From the NCBI RefSeq assembly GCF_035989885.1, contig NZ_CP108518.1:6997001-7061000 (forward strand): 64,000 nt of DNA, in the 5' to 3' direction. Below are positions 17,329 through 24,976 of the stretch, piece after piece. The translations under genes were made by a program, and so were the position numbers. Numbering within the stretch: position 1 is the first letter of the stretch; the number at the start of each line of letters is the position of its first letter. Below the pieces are notes generated by a model. That model searched no databases. It saw nothing but the letters and a program-made list of their open reading frames with translations, and was not told the origin of the DNA. Origin of the DNA: Streptomyces sp. NBC_01232 (GTDB lineage Bacteria > Actinomycetota > Actinomycetes > Streptomycetales > Streptomycetaceae).

Positions 17329-18341
17329 CGGTGGGTGGCTCCTTCGTGGGACTTGGGGGAGGCGGTCGCAGAGCGAAGCGCGGTCAGGACGGGGCCAATG
17401 TGCTCGTTGCCGAGGGGGATGCCGCGGGCGCGCATGATGCTCCGCAGCTGGGTTCGGGTGATCTGCTCGTTCCCATCCGCAGCCAGGGCTGCGGGGACGT
17501 CCGGGAGGACCAGCTCGACAACCTCTTCCTCGGACAGGCGGCGCGGTCCGGTCCGGCGCTCGGACCGTCCGGCGTGGACCTTCGCCCGGACGGTCCGGGG
17601 ACGTACCGGTCCGGTCCGAGTCCGCCGCGGTCCGGGTTTCGGGCTGGGGCGGTCCGGTCCGGCGGGGGTGTCGGTCCGGGTTTCGTCGTGGTCCGGGTTC
17701 GGTCCGGTCCGGGTCTTTGCCGGGTCTGGTGGTGCGGTGGTCCGGCTTGGGTCCGGGGCCGGTCCGGGTTTCGGGCTGGGGCGGTCCGGTCCGGCGGGGG
17801 TGTCGGTCCGGGTTTCGTCGTGGTCCGGGTTCGGTCCGGTCCGGGTCTCTGCCGGGTCCGGTGGTGCGGTGGTCCGGCGCGGGCCGGGGCCGGTCCAGGT
17901 TTCGGTTGGGCCGTTCCGCAGGGGCCGGGCGATGCGCTGGTGGATCTGCCGCATCAGGACTCCGAAGGCCAGCATCGCGCCCGTCGGAGGGACGGCTGCG
18001 ACCACGTAGTCCAGGAGCGGGACCGGACTGCCGGTGGTGCCGCTGACGCCGGCGACGTTCAGCGCGATCGATCCGGCCGACCCTGCGGCCGTCAGCCCGA
18101 TTGCCCACCAGTCCGTCACCCGGCGCAGACCCGCTCGCAGCATCAGCAGCTCGCCGGCCACGATGAACATGTCCAGCGTGGCAGGCCAGGCCCACTGCCG
18201 GATGGGCGAGCGGTCCAGGCCGTGCCTCCCAGCGACTTCGGCGAGGTGGGCGTAGGAGAGCCAGAATCCGGCGCCGGTCAAGACGATGATCACCGTCCCG
18301 GCAGCGATCAGGGCGTATCGGTCGGCGGTCTCCTCGGTCAA
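17325..18341 (-). CDS. DUF2637 membrane protein with repeat-rich linker
   Basis: A 338-residue protein starting at the TTG at 18341. The first 140 residues contain four hydrophobic helices and match DUF2637, a membrane domain frequent on actinobacterial mobile elements. Then come about 100 residues of Thr/Pro/Arg/Asp low-complexity linker made of a duplicated 44-residue unit. A cytoplasmic helical domain of about 70 residues completes the protein (RRLSEEEVVELVLPDV...). Its role is unknown; its place between the mobilisation and replication genes suggests element maintenance or transfer. Confidence 0.75.
   Translation of the reverse strand: MTEETADRYALIAAGTVIIVLTGAGFWLSYAHLAEVAGRHGLDRSPIRQWAWPATLDMFIVAGELLMLRAGLRRVTDWWAIGLTAAGSAGSIALNVAGVSGTTGSPVPLLDYVVAAVPPTGAMLAFGVLMRQIHQRIARPLRNGPTETWTGPGPRRTTAPPDPAETRTGPNPDHDETRTDTPAGPDRPSPKPGPAPDPSRTTAPPDPAKTRTGPNPDHDETRTDTPAGPDRPSPKPGPRRTRTGPVRPRTVRAKVHAGRSERRTGPRRLSEEEVVELVLPDVPAALAADGNEQITRTQLRSIMRARGIPLGNEHIGPVLTALRSATASPKSHEGATHR
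17629..17877 (-). repeat. In-frame tandem repeat, 132-bp period, in the DUF2637 linker
   Basis: Positions 17629-17745 and 17761-17877 are two 117-bp copies differing at two bases, with a 15-bp spacer. The period of 132 bp equals 44 codons, so the frame is kept. It encodes repeated GPNPDHDETRTDTPAGPDRP-type segments. Near-identity at the DNA level points to a recent duplication. Confidence 0.9.
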
Positions 18342-18432
18342 GGGCTCCCTTTCTCCGGGCTTGCTGTGGGGCGTGGTGTGTGGCCGTCGGCGGCGCGCAT
18401 GGCCGACCGGGCGGGAGGTGGCGCCGGGCAGG

Positions 18433-19077
18433 TCATGCCGCCTTCCGCAGAGCGTCGTTGAGCTCGCGCGTCTGGGCCTGGCGCGGCACCTGGCAGAACG
18501 TTTCCTCGGGTGCGCTTCCGTTGTCGTCCTCGTCGTTGCTGCCGGCGGGGCTGGCCTGGCTGTCCGCGGCGGGGACCTTCCAGTACCGGTCGCGGTCTGC
18601 CACTGCGTGCGCCGCCCGGCGCAGGAGGTCGCGGGCGTGGTCGAAATCGACCCCGAGGACGTAGGCCAGCCGTGAGGTGCTCCAGCCGCGTACGTGGGCG
18701 GCGCGGGTGACGGCGTCGCGCTCGGCGGCAGAAAGGTGGACGTCCCGGCCCATGAGGGCGGCGCGGACCCGCTGGTAGTCGAGTCGCTTGGCGACCTTGG
18801 CCCGCCAGGGCTTGCGTTCCGCCTCGGTCAGCCCGCCCCACAGGCCCCAGCGGATGTCGTTGTCCATGGCATGGGTGAAGCAGTCCTGCCGCACGGGGCA
18901 GGCGCCGCACAAGGTCTTGGCCTCGGCGATGTCGGCGTGGGCCCGCGGCGCGGGGAAGAACATCCGGTCCGCTTCGGCAGTGTCCAGGTCGTGGCAGTTC
19001 CCTCGGTCGTGCCACGAGATGTCGGCGATGCCACGCAGGTCGGGCACGGGCTGGGTGTTGGTGGTGATTTGGCGCAT
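18433..19077 (-). CDS. WhiB-family iron-sulfur regulator
   Basis: A 214-residue Wbl protein. Four cluster-binding cysteines are present at 28, 57, 60 and 66 (GNCHD; CGACPVRQDC), followed by the signature RWGLWGGLTEAER. After the Wbl core comes a C-terminal helical extension of about 120 residues with an RAALMGRD segment that resembles a helix-turn-helix region. Most Wbl proteins are about 80-130 aa, so this is a long variant. The ATG at 19077 follows GGAG by nine bases. Wbl proteins on mobile elements are thought to control element genes; the target here is unknown. Confidence 0.9.
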   Translation of the reverse strand: MRQITTNTQPVPDLRGIADISWHDRGNCHDLDTAEADRMFFPAPRAHADIAEAKTLCGACPVRQDCFTHAMDNDIRWGLWGGLTEAERKPWRAKVAKRLDYQRVRAALMGRDVHLSAAERDAVTRAAHVRGWSTSRLAYVLGVDFDHARDLLRRAAHAVADRDRYWKVPAADSQASPAGSNDEDDNGSAPEETFCQVPRQAQTRELNDALRKAA

Positions 19078-19189
19078 GGGATGGGTCTCCAGGGCATGCC
19101 GGATAGCCGCGCGCGGGTGCGGCACGCAGCGGTGGGTGCCAGCTGACCGGCTCGCTGGCCGGGCGGTGGAAGGTGGTGGGCGCAGGTGG

Positions 19190-19945
19190 TCAGGCGGCGC
19201 GGAAGCGGCGGTCAGGGCCGTCGAGGTGGACCGGGGTACACATGCCGGATAGGCGGGAGATCACTCGGTCGCCGACCTTGTCCCGCAGCACCGGCTGCCC
19301 GGTCGCCATCCCAGGGGTACGCACCGGCGGCAGGTTGGAGGTGACGATCGTCGGCATCTGGTTCTGCGCCCGCCAGTTCAGCAGGCGGAAGGTGATCTCC
19401 TCGTTCCACTCGGAGGCCTTCGCGGCGCCGAGGTCGTCCAGGAGCAGCAGCGGGATCCGTACGATCCGGCGCAGCAGGTACTCGGGATCGCCACCGCCCC
19501 GGGCCCGCATCTCGCCGTACAGGTCGGCGGCGGTCGTGGCGTGCCAGCGCACCCCGCACCCGGAGGCGGTCAAGGCGCGGATCGCGGCGTACGCCTGGTG
19601 TGTCTTGCCGGCGCCGGTGGAGCCCCACAGCAGCAGGCTGCGGCCGTGGGTGATCTCCCGCTGCCCGGCAGCCCCGAAGTGCGGGTTCAGCGGGTTCGCC
19701 GCGTGGCCGACGGCGCTGCCGGCGATGGTGCGGACCCAATCGGCTACGGCTGGGTGCTCGACGCGAGCCTCGCGGTAATCGCGCGGGATTCGCAGCTGAG
19801 CGGCCTCAAGCGCGGGGATCGCTTCCGGGGTGTCCGCGATTGGGGCGGTGGGGTCGATGCCGCGCTCGGCGAGCTTGCGCCGCATCCAGGCCATCGCAGC
19901 GTTGTCCGCAGTGGTCTGGGGGTCGGCGAGCCTGGTGCGGTTCAC
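19190..19945 (-). CDS. DnaC/IstB-like AAA+ ATPase, probable helicase loader
   Basis: A 251-residue AAA+ protein of the phage/plasmid helicase-loader type. Walker A is GSTGAGKT (108-115), Walker B is IPLLLLDDLG, and a sensor-like TIVTSNLPP follows. The GTG start at 19945 overlaps the stop of the replication gene by 4 bp (GTGA), so the two are co-translated. With the upstream protein it should form the initiation module that delivers the host replicative helicase to the element's origin. Confidence 0.85.
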   Translation of the reverse strand: MNRTRLADPQTTADNAAMAWMRRKLAERGIDPTAPIADTPEAIPALEAAQLRIPRDYREARVEHPAVADWVRTIAGSAVGHAANPLNPHFGAAGQREITHGRSLLLWGSTGAGKTHQAYAAIRALTASGCGVRWHATTAADLYGEMRARGGGDPEYLLRRIVRIPLLLLDDLGAAKASEWNEEITFRLLNWRAQNQMPTIVTSNLPPVRTPGMATGQPVLRDKVGDRVISRLSGMCTPVHLDGPDRRFRAA

Positions 19946-21081
19946 AGGGCGACTCCGAAGATTCCGGCGGGCTCGGTGGGGTTGCGGTACGGCGTGTAGG
20001 CGGGGGAGGCGCTGGTCCAGGGCCCCGCGCCGGAGGCGGAGGACGGGTTCGAGCTCGACGACGGTGCTGGCCCGGAGTTGAGGAACTCGTTGACCAGGCT
20101 CGGCAGGACGCTGGGGTTCAGCCCCTTGGCTCGCAGCCGTTCCAGTGCCGGCCTCAGGACGTCGGGGCCGTAGCCCTCGTCCAGCAGCGTGCGGATCTCT
20201 TTGCCCAGGTGCCCGAGGACCTTCTTCGGCGGACGCCCTCCGGGGCAGTCACGCAGGTACTCGGCCATCAGGACCTTCGCCGACCACTCGCTTGCGTCGG
20301 CTGCTTCGAGCACCGTTTCCGGGGAGGAGCTGAGTGCGGGCGCCTCGCGCTCCCTACGGGAAGATCCAGGATCCAAGATCCTAGATCCAGGCCGTGACTC
20401 CTCAGTGAATGTGGCGCCCATCACGTCATCTGCTCGGCCTGTACCGCCCTGACCTGCAGATTCCTTCGCGGGTGTTACGGGGGGCGGGCAGGGGGGCGAT
20501 GTGGCCTCGGTCTCACGCTCCTGGGTGGGAGTGGTGTGCATCACGGTGGGGGTGGAAGCGGGTGAATCGGACGGAACGGTTCGCGTGAGTGCTCCGTGAG
20601 CATTCGCGGAATCGCCTCCGCCGACGATGCCGGCGGGCGCCCCGTGGACTTCGGAGGGCGCCTGTCGTGGGCTGGCCGCCGCAGGGATCTGGGTGTGGCA
20701 CTGGGGACGGTCGCACTCGCCGCACGCCTTCGCCGCCTCGTGGGTCGGGCAGCGGGGCAGTCGCGAGTCTGAAGCACGGTTGATCTTCTGATGCCGGTCC
20801 CAAGTCATGATGTGCAGCCAGGACTTGCCGTCGCAGCCGGTGTACCGGCACACCAGGCCGGCCCCGGCCAGCTGCTCCAAGTCACGGGCGACGTGCGCGG
20901 GGGTGTGCTCCGGGCGCAGCGCCCACAGCCGCCCCGCGATCACGGCCGGATGGTCGCGGAACCGGCCGGAGTCGTCCGCCTGGGTCAGCAGCCCGAAGAA
21001 CGTGAGCACCGCGGTGACATCGACGGCGGCAAGGTCCTCGGACTCGAAAGCCTCGGGCTTGATGGTGCGAATGCGTGCCAT
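19942..21081 (-). CDS. Replication initiator-like protein (phage O/plasmid type)
   Basis: The N-terminus (MARIRTIKPEAFESEDLAAV...FFGLLTQADDSGRF) is the winged-helix opening common to actinophage and plasmid replication proteins. Residues about 80-125 contain paired cysteines and histidines (CRYTGCDGKSW, CPTHEAAKACGECDRPQC) that could bind zinc. A long disordered middle leads to a C-terminal helical domain (VLMAEYLRDCPGGRPPKKVLGH) of the type that contacts the helicase loader. It is coupled to the DnaC-like gene. About 1 kb of non-coding DNA follows on the other side and may hold the origin. Confidence 0.75.
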   Translation of the reverse strand: MARIRTIKPEAFESEDLAAVDVTAVLTFFGLLTQADDSGRFRDHPAVIAGRLWALRPEHTPAHVARDLEQLAGAGLVCRYTGCDGKSWLHIMTWDRHQKINRASDSRLPRCPTHEAAKACGECDRPQCHTQIPAAASPRQAPSEVHGAPAGIVGGGDSANAHGALTRTVPSDSPASTPTVMHTTPTQERETEATSPPCPPPVTPAKESAGQGGTGRADDVMGATFTEESRPGSRILDPGSSRREREAPALSSSPETVLEAADASEWSAKVLMAEYLRDCPGGRPPKKVLGHLGKEIRTLLDEGYGPDVLRPALERLRAKGLNPSVLPSLVNEFLNSGPAPSSSSNPSSASGAGPWTSASPAYTPYRNPTEPAGIFGVAL

Positions 21082-21304
21082 CAGCTTTCACCCCCGCACC
21101 GGAGGCCCGAAATGGGCGGGTGAGCGGTATCCGCTCCACAGTCCGCAGCGGCGGCCCGAGGATCCGGCCTTTCGCGCAGGGGCGTGCCCATGCAAAACTC
21201 TCCCTGAGTGATGCCGCAGCCGGTGTGCCCCGTTGGAAGGGCCGGCGCGGTGATGACGGGTCTCTCCGGCCTTTGCCTCGGCTGGAGATAAGACTCTTCG
21301 CGTC

Positions 21305-21345
21305 CGGCGCCCGGGAGTTGCCTCTCCCGGGCGCCGATTGCTTTT
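21305..21345 (+). terminator. Intrinsic terminator in the non-coding stretch
   Basis: A perfect 13-bp stem (CGGCGCCCGGGAG and complement) with loop TTGCCT, followed by ATTGCTTTT. No annotated gene ends here on the plus strand, so it may end a small RNA read from about 21150 onward. Confidence 0.75.
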
Positions 21346-22029
21346 ACGGACTAGCCGCTCGGTGCGTCCTGCATGCGTTCCAATCGCCGGTCACCGGGTT
21401 GCCTCCCGGTGGGGGACGACGAACATACGCAGACGCCCGCACAAGATCCAGACCTGGCTCTACGGACCGTGAAAAGATGTACACGCCAAGCATTTTGCTG
21501 CCGTGTTAGCGCGTGTGGATGTGAGCCGCTGTTCGGTGGCGCCGCCCATGCGCACTCCGGGCGCCGCAATAAAGATCTTCAAAAGAGCCCCCACGTTCAT
21601 GAACCGGCAGGCTGTCGCTCTGTACCGGCTGGTCAGGTTTGGATTTAAGCCCGCAGGCAAAGGCTTCGTCAACGGCATCTCAAGAGTGAATCCACGCGCG
21701 TAGATGGATGTGTGGGATGTGTGGAGGTCGCATGGGGAGTCCTGGTAACGCCCCTTACTCTCAAGGGGGTTGGATAGCGCCATCTAGCTTGCTTCGGTGA
21801 TCGTCTGTGGCGTGAATGATCATTCACCACCTTGCAAGAAAAACCGGCAAGGATTTGCCGCTTTCTCGATCATGGAAAACCGCAGGTGAGGGAATGTCCG
21901 GATTCGTCGTGGAGGGCCACCGGGTGTCGGCGGACATGGTTGCACGTTTAACCAACGGCCCTGTGGTCGAGGCCACAAATTACTGATCGGTACTACTTGG
22001 GCGTATCGTCTTTGTGGGAGACACCAGGC
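21346..22029. other. Non-coding AT-richer stretch, possible origin or small-RNA region
   Basis: There is no supportable gene. The GC content is visibly lower than around it (for example AATAAAGATCTTCAAAAG near 21570 and GAAAAACCGGCAAGG near 21838). It contains a perfect 16-bp palindrome at 21812 and a GGCAA/TTGCC hairpin just after it, and it ends in a terminator. Its place next to the replication genes makes it a candidate origin; it also holds the promoter of the downstream regulator. Confidence 0.4.
21812..21827. promoter_or_regulatory. Perfect 16-bp palindrome GTGAATGATCATTCAC
   Basis: An exact dyad with AT-rich centre, extended by GTGGC on the left and CAC on the right. It is probably an operator for the element's own regulator, such as the XRE/MmyB protein encoded 290 bp downstream, or an origin site. 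Confidence 0.6.
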
Positions 22030-22063
22030 CGGGGGGCCAGCATTCACGCTGCCCCCCGTTTTT
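22030..22063 (+). terminator. Intrinsic terminator or attenuator before the XRE gene
   Basis: CGGGGGGCCAGC pairs with GCTGCCCCCCG (one bulge) around a 6-base loop, then TTTTT. It stands 55 bases before an ATG on the same strand with no gene upstream, so it ends a short transcript or attenuates the regulator gene. Confidence 0.75.
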
Positions 22064-22117
22064 CATGCCCTCAGGCAGGTGCCTCCCGTGTAAAACACGG
22101 AGACAAGGAAGAGCCTC

Positions 22118-23464
22118 ATGGTTGCTCAGGGGATAGTCCCCTTCGGCGATGACCGCGCCGAGAACAAGGGCGCACGCGGCGGAGAAATCGCCGGTCAGTT
22201 CATGGGGTTCGGTGGCTGGCTCAAGCGATGGCGCCAAGCGGCGGGGATCACCCAGGCCCCGGTGGCCAAGGCCCTCGGTATGGGGGTGCGGACCTACCGC
22301 AACGTGGAGAAGGGGGCCGTTCCGCCCCGGTTCACCAAGCCCCAGTGCGAAGCGCTCGCGGATCTGCTCGGGCTCGACAAGAGCGAGCGCCACGCCCTGC
22401 TGCTCTACAACATCGGCACCACGCTCGACGGTGACCCGCAGATCGACGCCAGTCCGGAGCTGCGCCGGGCACTTCGCCTTCTGATCGACAGGCAGATGCC
22501 CTCGCCTACGTACCTGACCGACCGCAATTGGAACATCCTCGCGTACAACGCGGCGATGGCCGAGTGGTGGCCCTGGGTCATGGAGCCGCGCGCCAACCTC
22601 ATGCGCTGGGCCCTGACGAACCCCGAGGCCCGCACCCAATACCACGACTGGGAAATGCACGCCGCGGCCTACATCCGTTTGCTGAAGTTCGCCCAGGCCA
22701 CCCACAAGGACAACGTCGAGCTCATCGACCTGATCGCCGAGGTTCGCCAGAACCCGGACGTCGAGCGGATATGGCGCACCGAGGCCGACCTGGAGGCCGA
22801 CAGGGACGGCCACGTCTTCCGGATGATCATCCCTGCCCTGGGCTGGGAAACCGTCGAAGTCGTCTCCCACGTCCTGTACCCGGCGTCGATGCCGCACTGC
22901 CGGTTCGTGGTGATCACCTGGGTCGAGGCCGAGTCCTCCGATGACGAGACCGACGCCCTGGGTGGCAAGCGGAACGCCTGGGCCCATGCCGATCCCAGCA
23001 CGTCCACTCCGCAGCCCTCTGCCCAGGCCGAAGCCGATGCCGCCCGCCGCCGCGCGGCCCGCGCGCTCACCGCCCGCCTCGTCGTCGACAGCGCAGACGA
23101 AGCCGCAGCGCTCGCCGGCCCCGACGGCGTCCCGCTCCCAGCACTCAGCGTGCTGGCCGGGCCGGAGTGCCGACTCACCCTGTCGCCCGAGAATCACTCC
23201 GTGGTGTGGGCGATCCAGGAAGTCCCTGGGGAGTGGGGCATCACGCAGCTGGGTGCCGGAGCCGTCGTCGACCGCATCCACCGGCCGATCGTGGACCCCC
23301 AGGCCAGAGCGGAGCTGAAGCTACTTCTGCGCGCCTCGCTACCGGACTCCGACCAGGCGGCCATCAGCCGGCTCCACGGGCAACTGCCCCAGGTTGACCT
23401 CCGGGCCGCCCTCCTTCGCGAGATCTTCAACGACCTCCAAGAGGGCGAGGGCCCGCCCCGCTAG
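22118..23464 (+). CDS. XRE-family regulator with MmyB-like ligand-binding domain
   Basis: A 448-residue transcription factor. A helix-turn-helix lies at about residues 30-90 (GGWLKRWRQAAGITQAPVAKALG...RTYRNVEKG). Residues 120-270 match the MmyB-like PAS-type domain, recognisable by TDRNWNILAYNAAMAEWWPW and the later HVLYPASMP. MmyB-type regulators are often proposed to bind fatty acids, which fits the acyl-CoA-thioesterase-like gene just downstream. The C-terminal 150 residues form an extra domain absent from typical family members of about 280 aa. AAGGAAGAG precedes the ATG. It is transcribed away from the replication module. Confidence 0.85.
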   Translation: MVAQGIVPFGDDRAENKGARGGEIAGQFMGFGGWLKRWRQAAGITQAPVAKALGMGVRTYRNVEKGAVPPRFTKPQCEALADLLGLDKSERHALLLYNIGTTLDGDPQIDASPELRRALRLLIDRQMPSPTYLTDRNWNILAYNAAMAEWWPWVMEPRANLMRWALTNPEARTQYHDWEMHAAAYIRLLKFAQATHKDNVELIDLIAEVRQNPDVERIWRTEADLEADRDGHVFRMIIPALGWETVEVVSHVLYPASMPHCRFVVITWVEAESSDDETDALGGKRNAWAHADPSTSTPQPSAQAEADAARRRAARALTARLVVDSADEAAALAGPDGVPLPALSVLAGPECRLTLSPENHSVVWAIQEVPGEWGITQLGAGAVVDRIHRPIVDPQARAELKLLLRASLPDSDQAAISRLHGQLPQVDLRAALLREIFNDLQEGEGPPR

Positions 23465-23693
23465 CCGGTGTGGATAGCCCGCCGACCAAGGAAAGTCACT
23501 TACTGTCACGCCTGATGCTGTCTCCGTTTGGGGGCCTGGGGGTCGGGGCGCGGTCGTCCGGACGACAGAGAACGTCCGGACGGCTGATCCCCGCAGCTCC
23601 TGGGCCGTAGGCGCCGGAGGGTGCGCCAGCCCGTCCTCGGATCGGCCGAGCGCCTCGAAGAGACGGCAGATCCCACGAATCTCAGGAGTCACT

Positions 23694-24119
23694 GTGTCCC
23701 GACACATCTACGACTGCCCCGTTCGCTGGTCGGACCTCGACGCGAACGGACACCTCAACAGCTCCCGTTACGGCGTCCTTCTGGAAGAGACCCGCATGCG
23801 CATGTTCAGCATGCTGGTCCCCAAGGACCCCGCCGAGCGCCTGGCTCGCAACTTCCTGCTGCGCGAGCAGACCATCCGCTACCGGCACCCGCTTGAGACC
23901 TGGGAGACTCCGGTCCGCATCGAAGCCTGGGTGGCTGACGTCAAGCGCGTCTCCCTCACCTTCCACTTCGAGGTCAAGGGCGACGAGCATGTCTACGCCA
24001 CCGCGACCTCCGTCGTGGCCGGTTACGACTCCATCCGGGGCGGTATCCGCCGCTTCGAGCAGGATGAACTCGACGTGTTCAACAACTACGCCGACGCCAC
24101 CCAGGCCGCCAACAGCTGA
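23694..24119 (+). CDS. Hot-dog fold acyl-CoA thioesterase
   Basis: A 141-residue 4HBT-family thioesterase. The conserved opening VRWSDLDANGHLNSSRYGVL carries the catalytic Asp (SDLDANGH), as in YbgC/FadM-like enzymes that hydrolyse acyl-CoA. The GTG start follows AGGAG. It lies 230 bp after the MmyB-type regulator, and a functional link through fatty acyl ligands is plausible but unproven. The 230-bp gap shows no other gene. Confidence 0.85.
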   Translation: MSRHIYDCPVRWSDLDANGHLNSSRYGVLLEETRMRMFSMLVPKDPAERLARNFLLREQTIRYRHPLETWETPVRIEAWVADVKRVSLTFHFEVKGDEHVYATATSVVAGYDSIRGGIRRFEQDELDVFNNYADATQAANS

Positions 24120-24523
24120 ACCGTCGACGAGACAACGGGCGGTCCTCTTTGTGGTCTGCTCGAGGTACGCGGACGAGGGCGAGCCAGCGGCCTTTGGCCG
24201 GGGCGGCGATGCCCGAGGCGTAGATGACCATGGTTGCGGAGGCCCGGACCAGGTTCAGCAACATGGTGGCGCCCCGGAGTGGACGGGGTGGCGAGTGCTT
24301 CGATGTCGCTAGCAGCGTGTCGTAGGGCGGGGCCTGCCAGAACCGCCGGGTGTACCAGTCCTGGCAATAGCCGTAGCAGTCGCCCCACCACGGATCATGT
24401 CGGCCTGACGAGAAGTGGTGGGTGTGCCCGTCGGAGATCGAAAGGGGCCTCGCCGACGGGGGTTGCGGCGAGGTCCCGACCGAACCGTACTCCTGAGGGC
24501 GGGGGCGGGTCGCAGTATCTGTG
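24120..24523. other. Intergenic stretch without a supportable gene
   Basis: A minus-strand frame runs through here, but its codon use and composition are not gene-like. I see only the approach to the arsR promoter. Confidence 0.3.
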
Positions 24524-24543
24524 AATTGCAGAAGTCTGCAATT
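24524..24543. promoter_or_regulatory. ArsR-type operator, copy 1 (perfect)
   Basis: AATTGCAGAAGTCTGCAATT is a 20-base dyad with perfect 9-base arms. It sits 91 bases before the first arsR gene. Two diverged copies occur at 28296 and 30060, each upstream of another unit in this neighbourhood. Confidence 0.85.
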
Positions 24544-24634
24544 TAATAGATGCTGTGATTGCTGTGTCCATAGGTAGCCGCGGCACAGCACCAGGCATTT
24601 GCCCCGCTCGGGGTGGTGAGAAGGGTGCGCGGCC

Positions 24635-24976
24635 ATGACGGTTCCGCTGTATCAGGCCAAGGCCGAGTTCTTCCGGATGCTCGGGCACCCGGTGCGGATA
24701 AGGGTTCTGGAGCTGTTGCAGGACGGGCCGATGCCGGTGCGCGACCTGCTGGCCGCGATCGAGGTCGAGCCCTCCGCCCTGTCCCAGCAGCTCGCGGTCC
24801 TTCGGCGCTCGGGGATCGTCACCTCGACCCGCGACGGATCGACCGTGGTCTACGCACTGGCGGGCGGGGACGTTGCGCAGCTGATGCTGGCGGCGCGGCG
24901 GATCCTGACCGAGGTGCTGACCGGGCAGAGCGAGCTGCTGGAGGAACTGCGCGAGTCCGAGGTCCCGGCCTCGTGA
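24635..24976 (+). CDS. ArsR-family repressor 1
   Basis: A 113-residue winged-helix repressor (AEFFRMLGHPVRIRVLELLQ... EPSALSQQLAVLRRSGIV). It has no cysteine, so neither metal thiolate sensing nor the dithiol persulfide sensing of SqrR/BigR applies; the signal is unknown. The gene follows the perfect operator copy and overlaps the SulP start by 4 bp (GTGA), so it heads the operon and probably represses it. Its paralogue at 28412 shares PLYQ-KAEFF--LGHPVRIRVLELL. Confidence 0.9.
   Translation: MTVPLYQAKAEFFRMLGHPVRIRVLELLQDGPMPVRDLLAAIEVEPSALSQQLAVLRRSGIVTSTRDGSTVVYALAGGDVAQLMLAARRILTEVLTGQSELLEELRESEVPAS

Noticed and set aside
17581..17880. GGTCCGG-rich repeats that could suggest a CRISPR-like array
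   Set aside because: The units are 117 bp, directly adjoining and in frame inside the DUF2637 gene, without spacers or cas genes; it is a coding tandem repeat.
24079..24636. Minus-strand frame of 185 codons between thioesterase and arsR
   Set aside because: It has no recognisable domain, runs over the thioesterase end and across the ArsR operator, and its codon bias is weak.
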